A stretch of 64,000 bases of DNA, taken from assembly GCA_024803745.1 (NCBI GenBank), contig JANJXV010000002.1, positions 37,593,001 to 37,657,000 of the forward strand. The letters run 5' to 3'. Below, one piece after another: positions 33,311-44,744 of this stretch; position 1 is the first letter of the stretch, and each line of letters opens with the position of its first letter. The stretch comes from Megascapheus bottae. Taxonomy: Eukaryota > Chordata > Mammalia > Rodentia > Geomyidae. The notes beneath the pieces are model-generated. The model worked only from the letters and a program-made list of their open reading frames with translations, was not told where the DNA came from and ran no database searches. Both the position numbers and the translations under genes were made by a program.

Positions 33311-33314
33311 AAAG

Positions 33315-33531
33315 AAAAAAAAGTTCTGGCCGGGAGTTTGGCCTAGTGGTTAAAGTGCTTGCCTAGCATGCATGAAGACCCGGGTTCGATTCCTCGGTAC
33401 CACATACATAGAAAAAAGCCGGAAGTGGTGCTGAGGCTCAAGTGGTGGAGCTCTAGTCTTGAGAAAGTCCAAGGACAGTGCTCAGGCCCTGAGCTCAAGC
33501 TCAGGACTGGCAAAAAAAAAAAAAAGTTCTG
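33315..33531 (+). repeat. SINE dimer, type A, 14-bp target duplication (left arm of an inverted pair)
   Basis: Full-length: gccgggagtttggcctagtg, gacccgggttcgattcctcg, tggtgctgaggctcaagtgg and gctcaggactggc plus an A-tail. The repeat aaaaaaaagttctg flanks it at 33315-33328 and 33518-33531. The head A- and B-boxes are close to tRNA consensus. Confidence 0.94.
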
Positions 33532-33561
33532 TTTTTAGGTTCAGCTTTTGTTTTTTTTTAA

Positions 33562-33765
33562 TTTTTTTTTTTTTTTTTACTAGTCCTGGGCTTGAGCTCA
33601 GGGCCTGAGCATTGTCCTTGGGCTTTCTCAAGGCTAGAGCTATACCACTTGAGTCATAGCACCATTTCTGGCTTTTTTTTCTATATATATTGTACCGAGG
33701 AATTGAACCCAGGTCTTCGTGCACACTGGGAAAGCACTCTACCAGTAGGCCAAACCTCTGGACAT
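33562..33765 (-). repeat. SINE dimer, type A (right arm of an inverted pair)
   Basis: A T-rich start is followed by agtcctgggcttgagctcag, cttgagtcatagcaccattt, gaggaattgaacccaggtct and taggccaaacctctgg. It is antisense to the copy 45 bp to its left. Confidence 0.92.
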
Positions 33766-34129
33766 TAGTTTTCTTACAAGCACATCAAAAACTACATTCA
33801 ACCTGAGAAAGTAGAACTAGTTCCAATAGTCTCATTGGCATCATCTTCAGCAAGCTGTATTCACTATACTTGGTGTTTCTGACTGCAGTTAGGTATAAAA
33901 GACCCTGCTGGATACAGGATGAGCTGAGACCTAGTGAAGGCTGGCATCTTCACCTTGCTAGGTGTCTTAGGCAGAAAGATCTGATTACTTTGAAATCAAA
34001 TTTATTTACTTTTATAATTTTATCTTAACTATGGTTTACAATTTACTATTAATATATAATATGTAATAACAAATATATAATAATGTATTATATTGCATAT
34101 AATGCCTGTAATTTATAATATATCCATTT

Positions 34130-34740
34130 CTAAATATTCTTATCTCCCTAAAGTAGAAGTTATTATCACTGCACAATAATCTTTTATTTCCTTTCCCCCA
34201 GAACTGGGTAACTTCTATTCTGCTTTCTGACTTCATGAATGTACATGTTCTAGATAACTCATGTAAATGGAATCATACAGTATCTGCCTCTTTGGGGGAG
34301 TGTCTGGTTTATTTCTTTTAGTGTAATGTTTTCAAGGTTCGTGCAATGTTATATCAAGCATCAGTTTCCTTCTTTTTGACTGAATTATGGTTTATTGTAT
34401 GTATGTGCCATACTTTGTTTAACCATGGGTTATTGCCACCTTTTAGCTATAGTACAAAATGTGCTGTGACCACTAGTGTACACATCCCTACTTGCAATTA
34501 TTTTTTTTTCGGGGGGAGGGTGTTCTATCTAGAGGTGGTATTGCTGGAACAAACAACAATTCTGTATTTAATTTCTTGAACAGTTGTCAAACTGTTTCCC
34601 ATGCCAGCTGCATCACTATCCATTCACATTAACAATGCCCTAGGGTCTGATTTCCCATGATACTTGTTTTTTTTTGTTGTTGTTGTTTTGATTGAAGCCA
34701 TCCGAATAGTGTGAACTCGTATCTTATTATGATTATGATC
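34130..34740 (-). mobile_element. Old L1 (L1M-type) fragment, antisense
   Basis: Diagnostic ancient L1 phrases occur in order: gtaaatggaatcatacagta, ctggtttatttcttttagtg, ttgactgaattatggtttat, tggtattgctggaacaaaca, gttgtcaaactgtttcccat and attcacattaacaatgccct. It is highly diverged, with no open frame. Confidence 0.8.
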
Positions 34741-34974
34741 CAACACTTTAAAGCAAATCTTTCTGGGTGGTCATAATCAGCTCTGAACTGAACAGTGCCC
34801 TGTCATGGATGATAAGGTGCTACAGCTCTGAGATCAAGCAGCTTTGGGTCTAGATCTCCATAGGAAGTCAGTTCCAGGAGAGAAAGAGTTTTATGCTATT
34901 TTTATCACTAACATATCCCCAAACTCCACAACAGCGACTGACCATAGTAATAGGTTACTATCATCTGTTGAATG

Positions 34975-35165
34975 GATGAACTCCATCACTTACTATGAGT
35001 CCTGACTTAAGTTACTTACCCTCAGCCTCAGTTTTCTCCCCTGTATTATGCGAAGAAACGGAGTGTCCTCTGTCAGAATTGGGTGGGATCACATAGGCAA
35101 CACTACTGAGAATTTGTTGTATTCTGCCTGGCACAATAGGAGCACTCATAAGTGGTAGCTGAAAT
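34975..35165 (+). repeat. MIR, sense
   Basis: tgagtcctgacttaagttac, then ttaccctcagcctcagtttt, ctgcctggcacaataggagc and actcataagtggtag. The order and motifs match MIR. Confidence 0.7.
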
Positions 35166-35420
35166 ACATGTTATGGCTAAGAACAAGGGGAATGCATAGG
35201 TTCTATATTGAGCCTTGGTCCACAGCACAGCAGTGAGTTCCTAAAAATGGGGAGCATGCCTGTTGTGGTGGTTCAGAGCTCTGGGTGGCTTTCATGCTAA
35301 GCAGAGAACTTCATAGCAAAGCTAGTACACTCCCAGGCAGTAGTGCTAGCAGTGATACAGAGGGTGAGGGACCAACAGGTACAGTCTTAGTCAGTCTCTC
35401 AATAGCCCAACCAGCAGCTC

Positions 35421-35725
35421 CTTCAACCAGATCTTGACCCATCAGAGATCACGGGAATGGGGCTACGCTTTAAACCATCTTGGCAATGCTTGGATGGAAC
35501 TTCTATGTATTTGTCTTTATAGACTTCAGCCATTCATTTCTTCCCTTTTCTCCCTTTCTCCATATATGTGTATATTTGCCATTCTGGGAATTTAAGTAAC
35601 ATACTATTCTACTTTTCACATATTGTTCCTTCCTTATGCATTGTCAAAACCAGAAAGAACATTCTCCATCTCAAGATATGACTTCCTTCTAAACTGTGGA
35701 GTAATGACCAGTGATTGATGATGGG
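35421..35725. repeat. Unidentified interspersed repeat, copy 1 (see 37191-37500)
   Basis: It shares a collinear series with the copy at 37.2 kb: agagatcacgggaatggggc, tgtctttatagac, tatatttgccattctggg, cattgtcaaaaccagaaaga, acattctcc and atatgacttc. It is not a SINE, L1 or MIR that I recognise; an old LTR is one possibility. Confidence 0.6.
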
Positions 35726-36154
35726 TCTTGTTAGTACAGCTACGATTCATAACAATGCAATGGGAAAATTAGCTTCCTTCAAGCAAATGTTAACGGAATG
35801 CAAACGCCCCAGGTTCAAAAGGAAGTAAGAAGGCAAAGCTGTGGATTTCCCCTTTGCTCAGGTGTTGTTAGACAATGCATTTTCCATCTAAGTGCAGAAA
35901 TGTAGATTTGGGGGTAACTCAGATCCAGGCCAAATCTCAGTTCCATCTGCTATATGTCCAATGAGTGGATGCTAAATGATGTCAAGCAGATTTCTTTGAG
36001 GAAGAGGCTAATTGTATGTTTACACGCAGTCTCTGCTTCAGTAACTTGACCAAGCCTGCCAGTACACTTGAGGAGTGGTTTGTGAAGCATGGAGTCACCT
36101 ATGTTATAATAAGCTATTGAGCATTCATGGGGGTTGAAAGCTAGGAGAGTCTAC

Positions 36155-36350
36155 TTTTTTTTTTGTCCATTATGACCTCAAACTCTGGGCCTGGGCAATG
36201 TCCTTGAGCTCTTCCACTTCTAGTTCACTGGTGGTTAGTTGGAGATAAGAGTCTCATGGACTTTCGTGCCCAGGCTAGCTTTCAACCTCAATCCTCAGAT
36301 CTCAGCCTCCTGAGTAGCTAGGATTACAGGTGTGAGCCACCGTGCTTGGC
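36155..36350 (-). repeat. SINE dimer, type B
   Basis: A T-run, then cctcaaactctgggcctggg, ggtggttagttggagataag and a clean reversed 7SL-like head (cagatctcagcctcctgagt, agctaggattacaggtgtga, gccaccgtgcttggca). An imperfect flanking repeat, gagagtctactttt (36145-36158) / gagagattctactttt (36352-36367), is visible. The tail monomer is shortened. Confidence 0.87.
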
Positions 36351-36369
36351 AGAGAGATTCTACTTTTGG

Positions 36370-37185
36370 CACAGGGTTTTTGTTCTATGTTTTGTTTTGT
36401 TTTCATGAGCCTATGGTGTAATCCTTGGTTAGAGTCAGCAGGATGCCCTGGGGTTTCAATGGCCAACAACAGCCTGTGGAGTAGGAAAAGCCTGGGTCCA
36501 AGGTGCCAGAGTTATGACGAGTGTCATAAAAGATAGCATCTAAGTTTCAGGGATCAGACCCCCCCAACTGGGGAAAGGGATGAAGCACTGAGAGGAAGCA
36601 ATAAATAGACATTCCAAGAAACTGACTGTCTTCGCAGAGACAGGCTTTGAAGCCCCACACACATTCCCAGGGCCATAATAGCCTCCCTTAGGGGATCTGG
36701 AAATTTCTGTTTTCTTATTCTGAGTAGACATGAGAGAGAGAAACCAGCTTCCCCTAGGGCAAAAGGAAATACTTCTGGATGAAGAGCTGGCAATGATGGC
36801 CCAAGACATTTTATTCCCCTCTGCTCTCTTGACTTCTCCAAAAAGTGGGGGAGGAAGGACAGACTCTGGGCTTCAAGGTCACCATGCCTCAGAGTCAGGA
36901 ATTCTACAGACCACCAGGACTCCAGAGAGCACTGAGTATGAAAAAGTCTCTCCACACCTCTGAGTGAGTTACTTCCTCTTCCTTTGATCAAGGACTCAGA
37001 CTCTCTTCATAACCAAGCAAAACCCATCATTATAATCCTGTGGTAAGAGTTCTGTAAATAGTATTTTGAGTTGAAAAGAACCAGCTCCAGAACCATGAGA
37101 AGTGGCAGCAACTTCGGCTTCATCTAGGAATGGCTCTCTGGTATTCCACTCTGAGCCTTTTCTAAACTCAGACAGTAAAATACAG
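36370..37185. other. Unique intron sequence with long open frames on both strands, no gene called
   Basis: A 145-codon minus frame (36991-36554) and a 77-codon plus frame (36730-36963) overlap here. Neither has a recognisable domain, and overlapping frames on opposite strands suggest low stop density by chance. The plus frame starts MRERNQLPLGQKEILLDEEL. Confidence 0.35.
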
Positions 37186-37190
37186 GGTAC

Positions 37191-37500
37191 TTCAATCCAT
37201 CATTGTTGACCTGTAAGAGATCACAAGGAATGGGGCCAAACATTAAGCAATGTTGGAAATACTTGGATGTTACTTCAGCATGTTTGTCTTTGTAGACCAC
37301 AACCATTCTTTCCTTTTTCTCTTCCCCGTAGTTGTGTATATTTGTCATTCTTGGGGTTTAAATTATGTAGTGACTGATTTTCTTCTAAATGTGTGTTCTA
37401 CCTCTTATACATTGTTTAGGTGTTGTCAAAACCAGAGAGAACATTCCCATCCACTAAATATGACTTCATTTGAAAGTGCAGGGATAGGAATTGGCTATCA
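37191..37500. repeat. Unidentified interspersed repeat, copy 2
   Basis: Same orientation and motif order as 35421-35725: agagatcacaaggaatgggg, acttggatgttacttc, tttgtctttgtagaccacaa, tgtgtatatttgtcattctt, ttgtcaaaaccagagagaac, attcccatcc and atatgacttc. Confidence 0.6.
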
Positions 37501-37556
37501 CGTGACATGTTAAAGATATGTACAGATAGATGACTTAAGTTTACTTTATCACTGTA

Positions 37557-37780
37557 ATTTTTTTGGTGCCAATATTGGGGCTTGAACCCAGGACTTGGGT
37601 CCTGTCCCTTAGCTTCTTTTTTTGTTTAAGGCTGGAATGCTACCACTTGAGTGACATCTACATTTTCAGCTTTTTGCCAATTAACTAAAGATAAAAAAAA
37701 AAAATCTTATGCACTTTCCTGCCCAGGCTGCCTTTAAACCTTGATCCTTGGATCTCAGCCTCCGAAGCCTGGGGCTTTAA
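37557..37780 (-). repeat. SINE dimer, type B, with an A13 run in the linker
   Basis: ggtgccaatattggggcttg, ctaccacttgagtgacatct, caattaactaaagataaa plus an A run, then the reversed head (ctgcccaggctgcctttaaa, ggatctcagcctccgaagcc). Confidence 0.82.
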
Positions 37781-37803
37781 TGGTCACACGGGTCAGATTT
37801 AGG

Positions 37804-37868
37804 TATCTGTATATCTATGTATCTGTCTATCTTCTTATCTACCTATCTACCTACCTGCCTATCTATAG
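37804..37868. repeat. (TATC)n imperfect tetranucleotide repeat
   Basis: Alternating TATC, TACC and TGTC units over about 65 bases. Confidence 0.9.
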
Positions 37869-38334
37869 TTATTCTAGGCAAACTAAAACCAGCAGGTCTC
37901 AGGGTCTGCCTACAACAACACTGCTTTCCTGGCTTGCCACTCTGCGTCTCTCATTTACTTGGGAGGCCACAGGGTTAAGTGAACACTGACAGTATTTATA
38001 TAATTCCAGAGAACTTGCAGAAAACATGATGACAGGCCACTCTATTTTTCATGGCAATGACCAAAAGCCAGTTTTGTTTTTTTTTTTACTGATTTGATTG
38101 TTTGGATTATTAATATATGCATTTAAAATGTATTCATTCCTTGCTTGCTCGTTCATTGAATATATTTATTATGCCTTAAGATATGCCAAGGTAAAGAATT
38201 ATAGTTCAGAAAGGCACATAGTCACATAGGCCTCACACAAAACAGTATTTATCCAAATGCACTCCAGAAAATAAAAACGAGAGTTTTTTTTCTTTTTTGT
38301 TGTTTTTGTTTTCTTTTTGTTCTTTGTTTATATG

Positions 38335-38575
38335 TCTTTGAGAGTATAAGGGGAGGCCATGAAATGGAGGGACAAAGGATAAACAAATGCAGCAATGGTA
38401 CTCACTGAATATTACATTAAATATGAACTATCCAAGTTGTGGGTGGAGATGGAAGGGAGAGTGAAGGAAGGCATAACTTTGTCTAAAAGGAAATGTACTC
38501 ATTACCTGATTTATGTAACTGTAACACCTCTGTACAGCATCTTTATACAATAAAAATGTTCCCAGAGGAGGTATC
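38335..38575 (+). mobile_element. L1 3' UTR, sense, older copy
   Basis: tgggtggagatggaagggag, then ggaaatgtactcattacctg, atttatgtaactgtaacacc and tctttatacaataaaaatg. This is the sense counterpart of the L1 tails at 50.7 and 52.4 kb, with the aataaa signal retained. Confidence 0.65.
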
Positions 38576-38594
38576 TTTTTCATCATCACCCGTC

Positions 38595-38735
38595 ATCCTT
38601 AATACTAAATTGCATTCATTCAATAAATACCAATAAAACACCTATTATATGCCAGCTCTGTTCTAGGCATTGTGTAAAAACAAGACAGATAGAATGTGCT
38701 CTCATGGAGTACACAATATAATGGTAAAACACACA
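38595..38735 (+). repeat. Ancient interspersed repeat, same family as 23470-23960 (5' part)
   Basis: cattcaataaataccaataa, tatatgccagctctgttcta, ggcattgtgtaaaaacaaga and tcatggagtacacaatataa follow the start of the repeat seen at 23.5 kb. Confidence 0.5.
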
Positions 38736-38958
38736 AGTACACAGCTATAATAAAGGTGATAATTCCTCCAGCAAGAGAAACATGTAATATTAGTTTGACT
38801 TACCAAAAGGTTGATCTATAGTTCAACCAAATGCTTCCTATTGATGGACAGTTTCCTGGATGTCAGACATAGAAACAGATACTTTGGGGCTGGAAATGTA
38901 GATTAGTGGTAGAATGCTTGCCTAGCATGCATGAAGCCCTGGGTTCAATCCCTCAGTA

Positions 38959-38962
<4 letters not shown>

Positions 38963-39039
<77 letters not shown>
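38963..39039. repeat. (GA)38 microsatellite between SINE monomers
   Basis: It sits where the linker acatagaaaaa normally joins head and tail, so it grew inside the SINE. Confidence 0.95.
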
Positions 39040-39045
<6 letters not shown>

Positions 39046-39359
39046 GAAGTAGCATTGTGATTCAAGTGGTAGACTTGCTAGCCTTGAACAAAAGAAACTC
39101 AGGGACAGTGTCCAGATCCTGAGTTCCCCAGAACTGGGGGAAAAGGGTGAGAAAAAAAGAAAGATTGGGCCAGGAGTATGGCCAGTGGTAGAGTGCTCAC
39201 TTAGCATGCATGAAGTCCTAGGTTCAATTCCCTGGTACCACATACTCAGAAAAAGTCAGAAGTGGTGCTGTAGCTCAAGTGGAAGAGCACTAGCCTTGAG
39301 CAAAAGTGTCCAAGGATAGTGCCCAGGCCCTGAGTACAAGCCCCAGGACTGGCCAAAAA

Positions 39360-39440
39360 GAAAAAAGAAAGAAGGAAGGAAGGAAGGAAGGAAGGAAAAA
39401 AGGAAGGAAAAAAGGAAGGAAAAAAGGAAGGAAGGAAAAA
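39360..39440. repeat. (GGAA)n purine-rich SINE tail
   Basis: aaggaagg units with A-run interruptions, grown from the tail of the second SINE of the tandem pair. Confidence 0.9.
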
Positions 39441-39477
39441 GCAAAGCAAAGAAAAAGAAATAGATACTTTGTAAGTA

Positions 39478-39640
39478 TCCCATTTAGTATTCACAATAAT
39501 CCTGTAGGGTTGATTTTATTGCTTATGTTTGATAGCTAACTGAAGAAATTAGCCCAAAAATGTGTGTGAGTTTCCTTTTGTGGAGAATAGTAGGTGACAG
39601 AACTCAAGCTGTGAGGCTTCAGGTTCTGGGCTCCCTTTTG
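39478..39640 (-). repeat. MIR, antisense
   Basis: ttagtattcacaataatcct, then gtagggttgattttattgct, ctaactgaagaaattagccc and gtgacagaactcaagctgtg, matches reversed MIR order. Confidence 0.6.
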
Positions 39641-39644
39641 TACA

Positions 39645-41525
39645 AAACTGTTATAACTGTACATCATGAGCCAGGCTATGGGAGAACAGGGGAAATTGGT
39701 AGAACATAATGTCCACTTGTATGAAGTCATTGCTGCAGTGAAATTTAGTTCCCAGAAATTGTCCTGTCTGTTCATGTATCAAAATAGCCCAGAGAATGGA
39801 GATTGTTCTAGTCACCATTTGTTTCTGACTTATGGCTTACCTATGTGTTTTCTTTTGTTTTCCTTGGTTTGAACTTTTGCTATTTTTACTTTTTCTGGAT
39901 TGTATGAAGATGATTTAACTTTTGGATCTAAATGTCTGCCTAGTCCTCAGATACTAGCAAAATGAAAGGCTCCTAGAGTAGCCAGAAATGATGGATGATG
40001 TTAAAAACAAATGTGTAGATCAAGTTTCTAGGGGTTGATGTCCCATTGGAAGTGTCTGTGCTGCTGTGACTTCTGTGGGTCATCTTATCTGTCTTTATTC
40101 AGTTGAGAAATCATATTTTCCTATCATCCTTTCACCTCTGTCCTTAACACACAAGGATGGCTAGAACATGAGACAAGTTGATCAATAGATTGGATTATAC
40201 CAGTTGACTTCTCTATCACTCAACAAGATTGCTGAGCCTTCTCTCAGGGCTTCAGTACAAAGCAAACAGTCATTAGCTGGAAGTGAGCTGCTGAATCGAA
40301 AACTTATGGAGGGCAGACTAAAGTTGACATTTGGAGTTTACCTAACATCACATGAGGAAAGACTTGTCTCCTGTAATGCAAAGGGGAAGAGAAGAGCTGC
40401 CGTTGGATTGAGGCAAAGACAGGAGACCACGTGCCCTGTGGAGAATGCAGAATACCAGTCCCCACCCATCAGTGCCTTGACCCACGCCAATGGGTCATCA
40501 CGTTATCATCATCTCTGTTTCAGACTCCATGCTTCATCTAAAGGCCTACACTGAATTAAATACCTGGAGTAGATTACTGTTCCTTGTCATAATGCTCCTT
40601 TTCTAAGCTAGTCTCCATGATAAATGATAGACAAAATGTGAACAATGTCACACCTGTTCTTGGGTGTTCACAGTCTAACATGTGCAGGCAAGTGAACAAA
40701 TGAATCAGCTTCAAATGTGGGAGCTATAAAAGAGAATGTGATTGTAATTTGCATCATATTAGATTTAAGATCCTCCTGACTTAGAGAGGTAGAAAGAAAG
40801 GTTCTGGGGTGTCTGGGGTTTGGGACAGTTTTAAGTTACTCTTTCTGATTGGTTGGAAGCATTCAGAAAGGCACACAAAAAAAGAGTGGTCTAGATTTAT
40901 GTTAATGGAATGGTAGGTCCCCAGGCCACAGTTGGTACATAAAATACTTCAAACCAGCAGTTCAGTGACTCATTTCCCAGCCAAGTCCCTGGAACTCTAA
41001 ATCCATCTCCCCAGTGTTTCCTATAAGCAAGGCTTCTAGGAGGAGTCAGCTGGGCTCTGATGCTCACTAGTCTTAAATCTATAATGGCCTGATTTCCAAA
41101 TTCTATTGTGTGTTGCTCATTCTGTCCATATATATGCCATCTCTTCTACTTAATAGCTTATTAACAGATAATGTATATCTTCCTCTGATGATTAATTCAG
41201 ACCCTTGCTGGGAATTGAGATCAAGTACCTGCCTCTCTGATTGAAGGGTCTTTTAGAAGCTCTGTGAATTTGCATCTTCAAGCTTACAAAAGAAAGATGG
41301 AGAAAAATGGAGTTTTTGTACATTATAATAACAGATTTCATGTGGGCTTGGTTTCCTCCGAATTCTGCTCTGATAATTAAGGAGAAACTATTTGACCTCC
41401 ACTGAAGGACTTGATAGCATTTTTTCTCACTCCCAAATTTAAATTACCTCCCCCCAAGAAACTGCCATTTTCCCCAAATAGTTAATCATCAGCAAGTTGA
41501 TATGTTTCCACTTATAAAAAAAAAA
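39645..41525. other. Unique intron sequence, no gene
   Basis: A 116-codon plus frame at 40204-40554 has no recognisable motif. No exon or clear repeat was seen. Confidence 0.4.
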
Positions 41526-41528
41526 CCA

Positions 41529-41731
41529 AGGGGACCAGCAGTTTGACCTAGTAGTAGAGTGCTTGCCTAGCATGCACAAAGATCTGGGATCTATTCCTCA
41601 GTATCACCTACATAGAAAAAAAGCCATAAATGATGCTGTGGCTCAAGTGGTAGAGTTCTAGCCTTGAGAAAGCCCAAGGACAGTAGTGCCCAGGCCCTGA
41701 GTTCAAGGCCCAGGACTGGCAAAAAAAAAAG
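41529..41731 (+). repeat. SINE dimer, type A
   Basis: gaccagcagtttgacctagt, gatctgggatctattcctca, tgatgctgtggctcaagtgg and gttcaaggcccaggactggc plus A10. Drift in the head B-box shows an older copy. Confidence 0.9.
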
Positions 41732-42059
41732 GATATAGTTGGTGAGGTGAAAGTGAAACAAATATACACTTTTCTGAGTAATTTGCCACAAGCCAGATGT
41801 CTTAGTTAAGTCACTTGTGGACTTTGAAAACACATCATGGTATTCAATTACATGTCATTCTGTAGAAAAACCTTAGTAATATCATATAGTCAGTATTAAC
41901 ATGCCCCAAGATGTTTTCTTCCTCTGATGAGCTGAGTTGCCCTATTTTTCTAATATATGGTAGGTGGGTATGGGTGGTGTGTTTTTCCCCTTAACCTGAC
42001 TTCCTGGTTAGATCATGTGGTCACCCTGTGCTAAAGTTTCCCAGCAAGAGGAAATGAAA

Positions 42060-42215
42060 GACCTAACATTCATTGTGTACTGCTTTTCTGTATTCGAGTC
42101 TTACTAAATGCTCTCTGCTCGCTAGGCACTTCAGTTCTGAGCAACACCATTGAGGTAGGGATGTACTGTCTTCATTTTTATGAGTAGGAAGGTAACTTGC
42201 TTCACATTACTCTGG
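42060..42215 (-). repeat. MIR, antisense
   Basis: cctaacattcattgtgtact, then ctctgctcgctaggcacttc, cattgaggtagggatgtact and gaaggtaacttgcttcacat, follows reversed MIR. Confidence 0.6.
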
Positions 42216-42476
42216 AGATGGTTGCTTTTTTTTGGGGGGGGTAGGTCATGAGGCTTTAATTTTGGGCCCGGGCACTGTCCCTGAGCTCTTCTGCTCAGGG
42301 CTACCATCCTATTCCTTGAGCCACAGCACCACTTCCAGTTTTCTAGTAGTTAATTGGAGATGAGAATCTCATAGTCTTTAGTGCCCAGGCTGGCTTTGAA
42401 CAGTGATTCTCAAATCTCAGACTCCTGAGTAGCTAGAATCACAGGCATGAGCCACTGTGCCCACCAGATGGTTGCT
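42216..42476 (-). repeat. SINE dimer, type B, with 11-bp target duplication
   Basis: ggtcatgaggctttaatttt, cttgagccacagcaccactt, gtagttaattggagatgaga and the reversed head (caaatctcagactcctgagt, gagccactgtgcccacc). agatggttgct flanks it at 42216-42226 and 42466-42476. It inserted at the end of the MIR to its left. Confidence 0.92.
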
Positions 42477-42479
42477 ATT

Positions 42480-44410
42480 GGTTTGTTCGTTCTCTGAGCA
42501 GTAAAATCCTCCCCTGGAAGAAGGCAGAGTAGAGGAAGTGATGGAACTTCTGCCTGTATGGGGTTGTTTGGGAAGCACATTTCTAGTTCACTAGGTGACA
42601 TTGATTTCTGTTTCTCAATGAGGAAATGAAGGTAACATCTGAGCACCTCCCATAGATTTTGGTGTGATTAAAGATTAAACAGCTTTCTTTTCTACACAGC
42701 TAACCCAGATGGTGGATCTTTGGGGAGAGGATGGGGCATGGCATAAAATTTACCTTTGTATTATCTATCAAAAGAGAGAAGAGGTTAATAAACAATCAGC
42801 AAATGGCCTAATTACATGTTCTCAATTGGGAGTGACTTTGCCCGTTAAGGGATATTTGGCAAAATGTAAAGACACTTTCTGTCTTTGGTATCTGTGGGTA
42901 GATACTACTAATATTCAGAATGTACATGACATCCTCGTGTACAGATACCCTGTGCAGAGGTGGATATGTGAGAATGAGAAATCCTGGTCTAAAGGACACT
43001 TGCATGTAAAGGGGCTCACCTGGTCCAAAAGAGCAAAATCATTCCATTAGCCCTCAAGTATTTTGGGAGCACTTACTTGCACAAAAACAGTCACTATGAA
43101 CTGTGAGTTATAAAGGATCTAGTCAGGAAAGTAATTCTTAGGGGGAGCATGAGGTTCTTCTGAAGACTCCATGAACTACAAAAGAAGGATATTTTAGTAA
43201 GAAAAAGCCATGCAGCCAATTTTCACCCATTTGCATTCTCCAGAGACAAGGGAGGAGGTGAGCACTCAGACTTTGTGAACCCTCCAGAACATTCAGGCAT
43301 TATTATTTCATTGTTCCCTACTGTATTGCCCTACACAATCATCAGTATAGACCCTATTGGATTTCATTTGTTATGAGTATTGATTTATAGTGCATGTAAC
43401 TTAACTATTCTGTGGTTCAATGGGAAAAAAAGTACAAGTAGATGCTAGATGCTAGCTAGATGCTTCACACACCAATCCCAAATAATTGAGAGAAATAAAC
43501 TATGCACCTTCTATGTCCATGTGTTCATGTAACCATGGCCTATTACTGAGTGTATCTGTCATGATCATGAATGGATCATGCACTGACCATTCCTTCAACA
43601 ACAGTACATAAAACTCACTTATGTTACAATAGATATTATCAGCAATTTAAAAAATTCAAAAGGATGTAGCTTATATGCAAATGCCGTGCCATTTGATGTA
43701 AAGGATTTGAGCTGGAACTCAATCTTCCCATATCATGGGATGTCTGCATTTTCCTCTGCTATCATAATGAATGTCTTGTTTTCTTGCTTTATTGCCATCT
43801 TCACTGCTGTTTGGTGGCTTTGGGATGTTTTCTTTATGATCTCTGGACACAACTTGTTCAATGACTGGTGTGAGGGTAGATTTGTTAGCTTCTCTGACCC
43901 ATTTGGGATCCTTTGTTTTGAAAGTTCTGTGTTTTGGAACTCTAGGCCTCTGCTTTTGTTTTCTTTTCCTTTAAAAAGTCATTGAAGTCCAGAGTGTTGG
44001 CAGTGACCTTTGGAAATGTTTTCACAGCTCACAGAGACTTCCTGACATGTTTTATTAGCTCTTGGTGGTAGCTAATAAAGTGAGTCTAAGTAAAGCTGCT
44101 TAGCATGACAGATGAGGGTCACTTACAGAATTACCACTCTCTAGAATTATCTTGAAGGTGGCTTGATGACAGGATACTTGGCTACTTCTCACTGTCCAGT
44201 TCAACAACAGAGCATGTGTGAAACTGTCTTATGAGGATCTCATTCCTTTATGAAACGTCAATGACCAACTTATTCTGAGAGAACCTAAAACACTGAGAGC
44301 AAACTATAGACATTGCTGAGTGACAAAGAAGCAAGTTACTCTGCAAAGCTTTTGTTTCCTATCTTCACAGAGGTGAAATATGTGTCAGGATTGTGTGTGT
44401 CTGTGTGAGT
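42480..44410. other. Unique intron sequence, no gene
   Basis: Forward frames at 42709-43050 (113 codons) and 43686-43985 (99 codons) are not recognisable proteins and have no MOB3B similarity. No clear repeat was seen. Confidence 0.4.
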
Positions 44411-44416
44411 ATGCAT

Positions 44417-44640
44417 GCATGTACATGTGTATTGATACTGGGGCTCAAACTCTAGGCTTTGCATTCTTGCTTGGCTGGTTTTTGTTTTTCAGTCACTCTA
44501 CCACTTCTATTCCAACTTTCTTCTGGTTAATTGGAGACAAGAAATTCATGGATTTGTGTGCCCAGGCATGCTTTGAACATGGATCCTCAGATATCAGCCT
44601 TCTGAGTAGCTAGATTTACAGGCATGGCTCCCTGCACCCC
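44417..44640 (-). repeat. SINE dimer, type B, old
   Basis: gatactggggctcaaactct, tctggttaattggagacaag and the reversed head (cagatatcagccttctgagt, agctagatttacaggcatgg). A TG-rich tract precedes it. Confidence 0.75.
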
Positions 44641-44744
44641 AAGTCACCTGCTTTATTTTAAGAGGAAGGATAGAAATGGTACTGACTATCTCTGACAGTT
44701 TAAAAATCTTAAGGAAGATCTTTAATCTGCAAAGGTGGTTTAAC

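Larger units (their letters stand above)
38871..39471 (+). repeat. Two tandem type A SINE dimers inside one 16-bp target duplication
   Basis: agaaacagatactttg (38871-38886) and agaaatagatactttg (39456-39471) flank two head-to-tail dimers. The first (38887-39140) has its A-rich linker replaced by (GA)n. The second (39167-39359) is compact and ends in a (GGAA)n-type tail. No clear duplication sits between them. Confidence 0.88.

Noticed and set aside
36554..36991. 145-codon minus-strand frame
   Set aside because: There is no recognisable domain, it overlaps an equally unremarkable plus frame, and it has no splice or promoter context.
40204..40554. 116-codon plus-strand frame
   Set aside because: No recognisable domain, no splice context, and composition like random intron.
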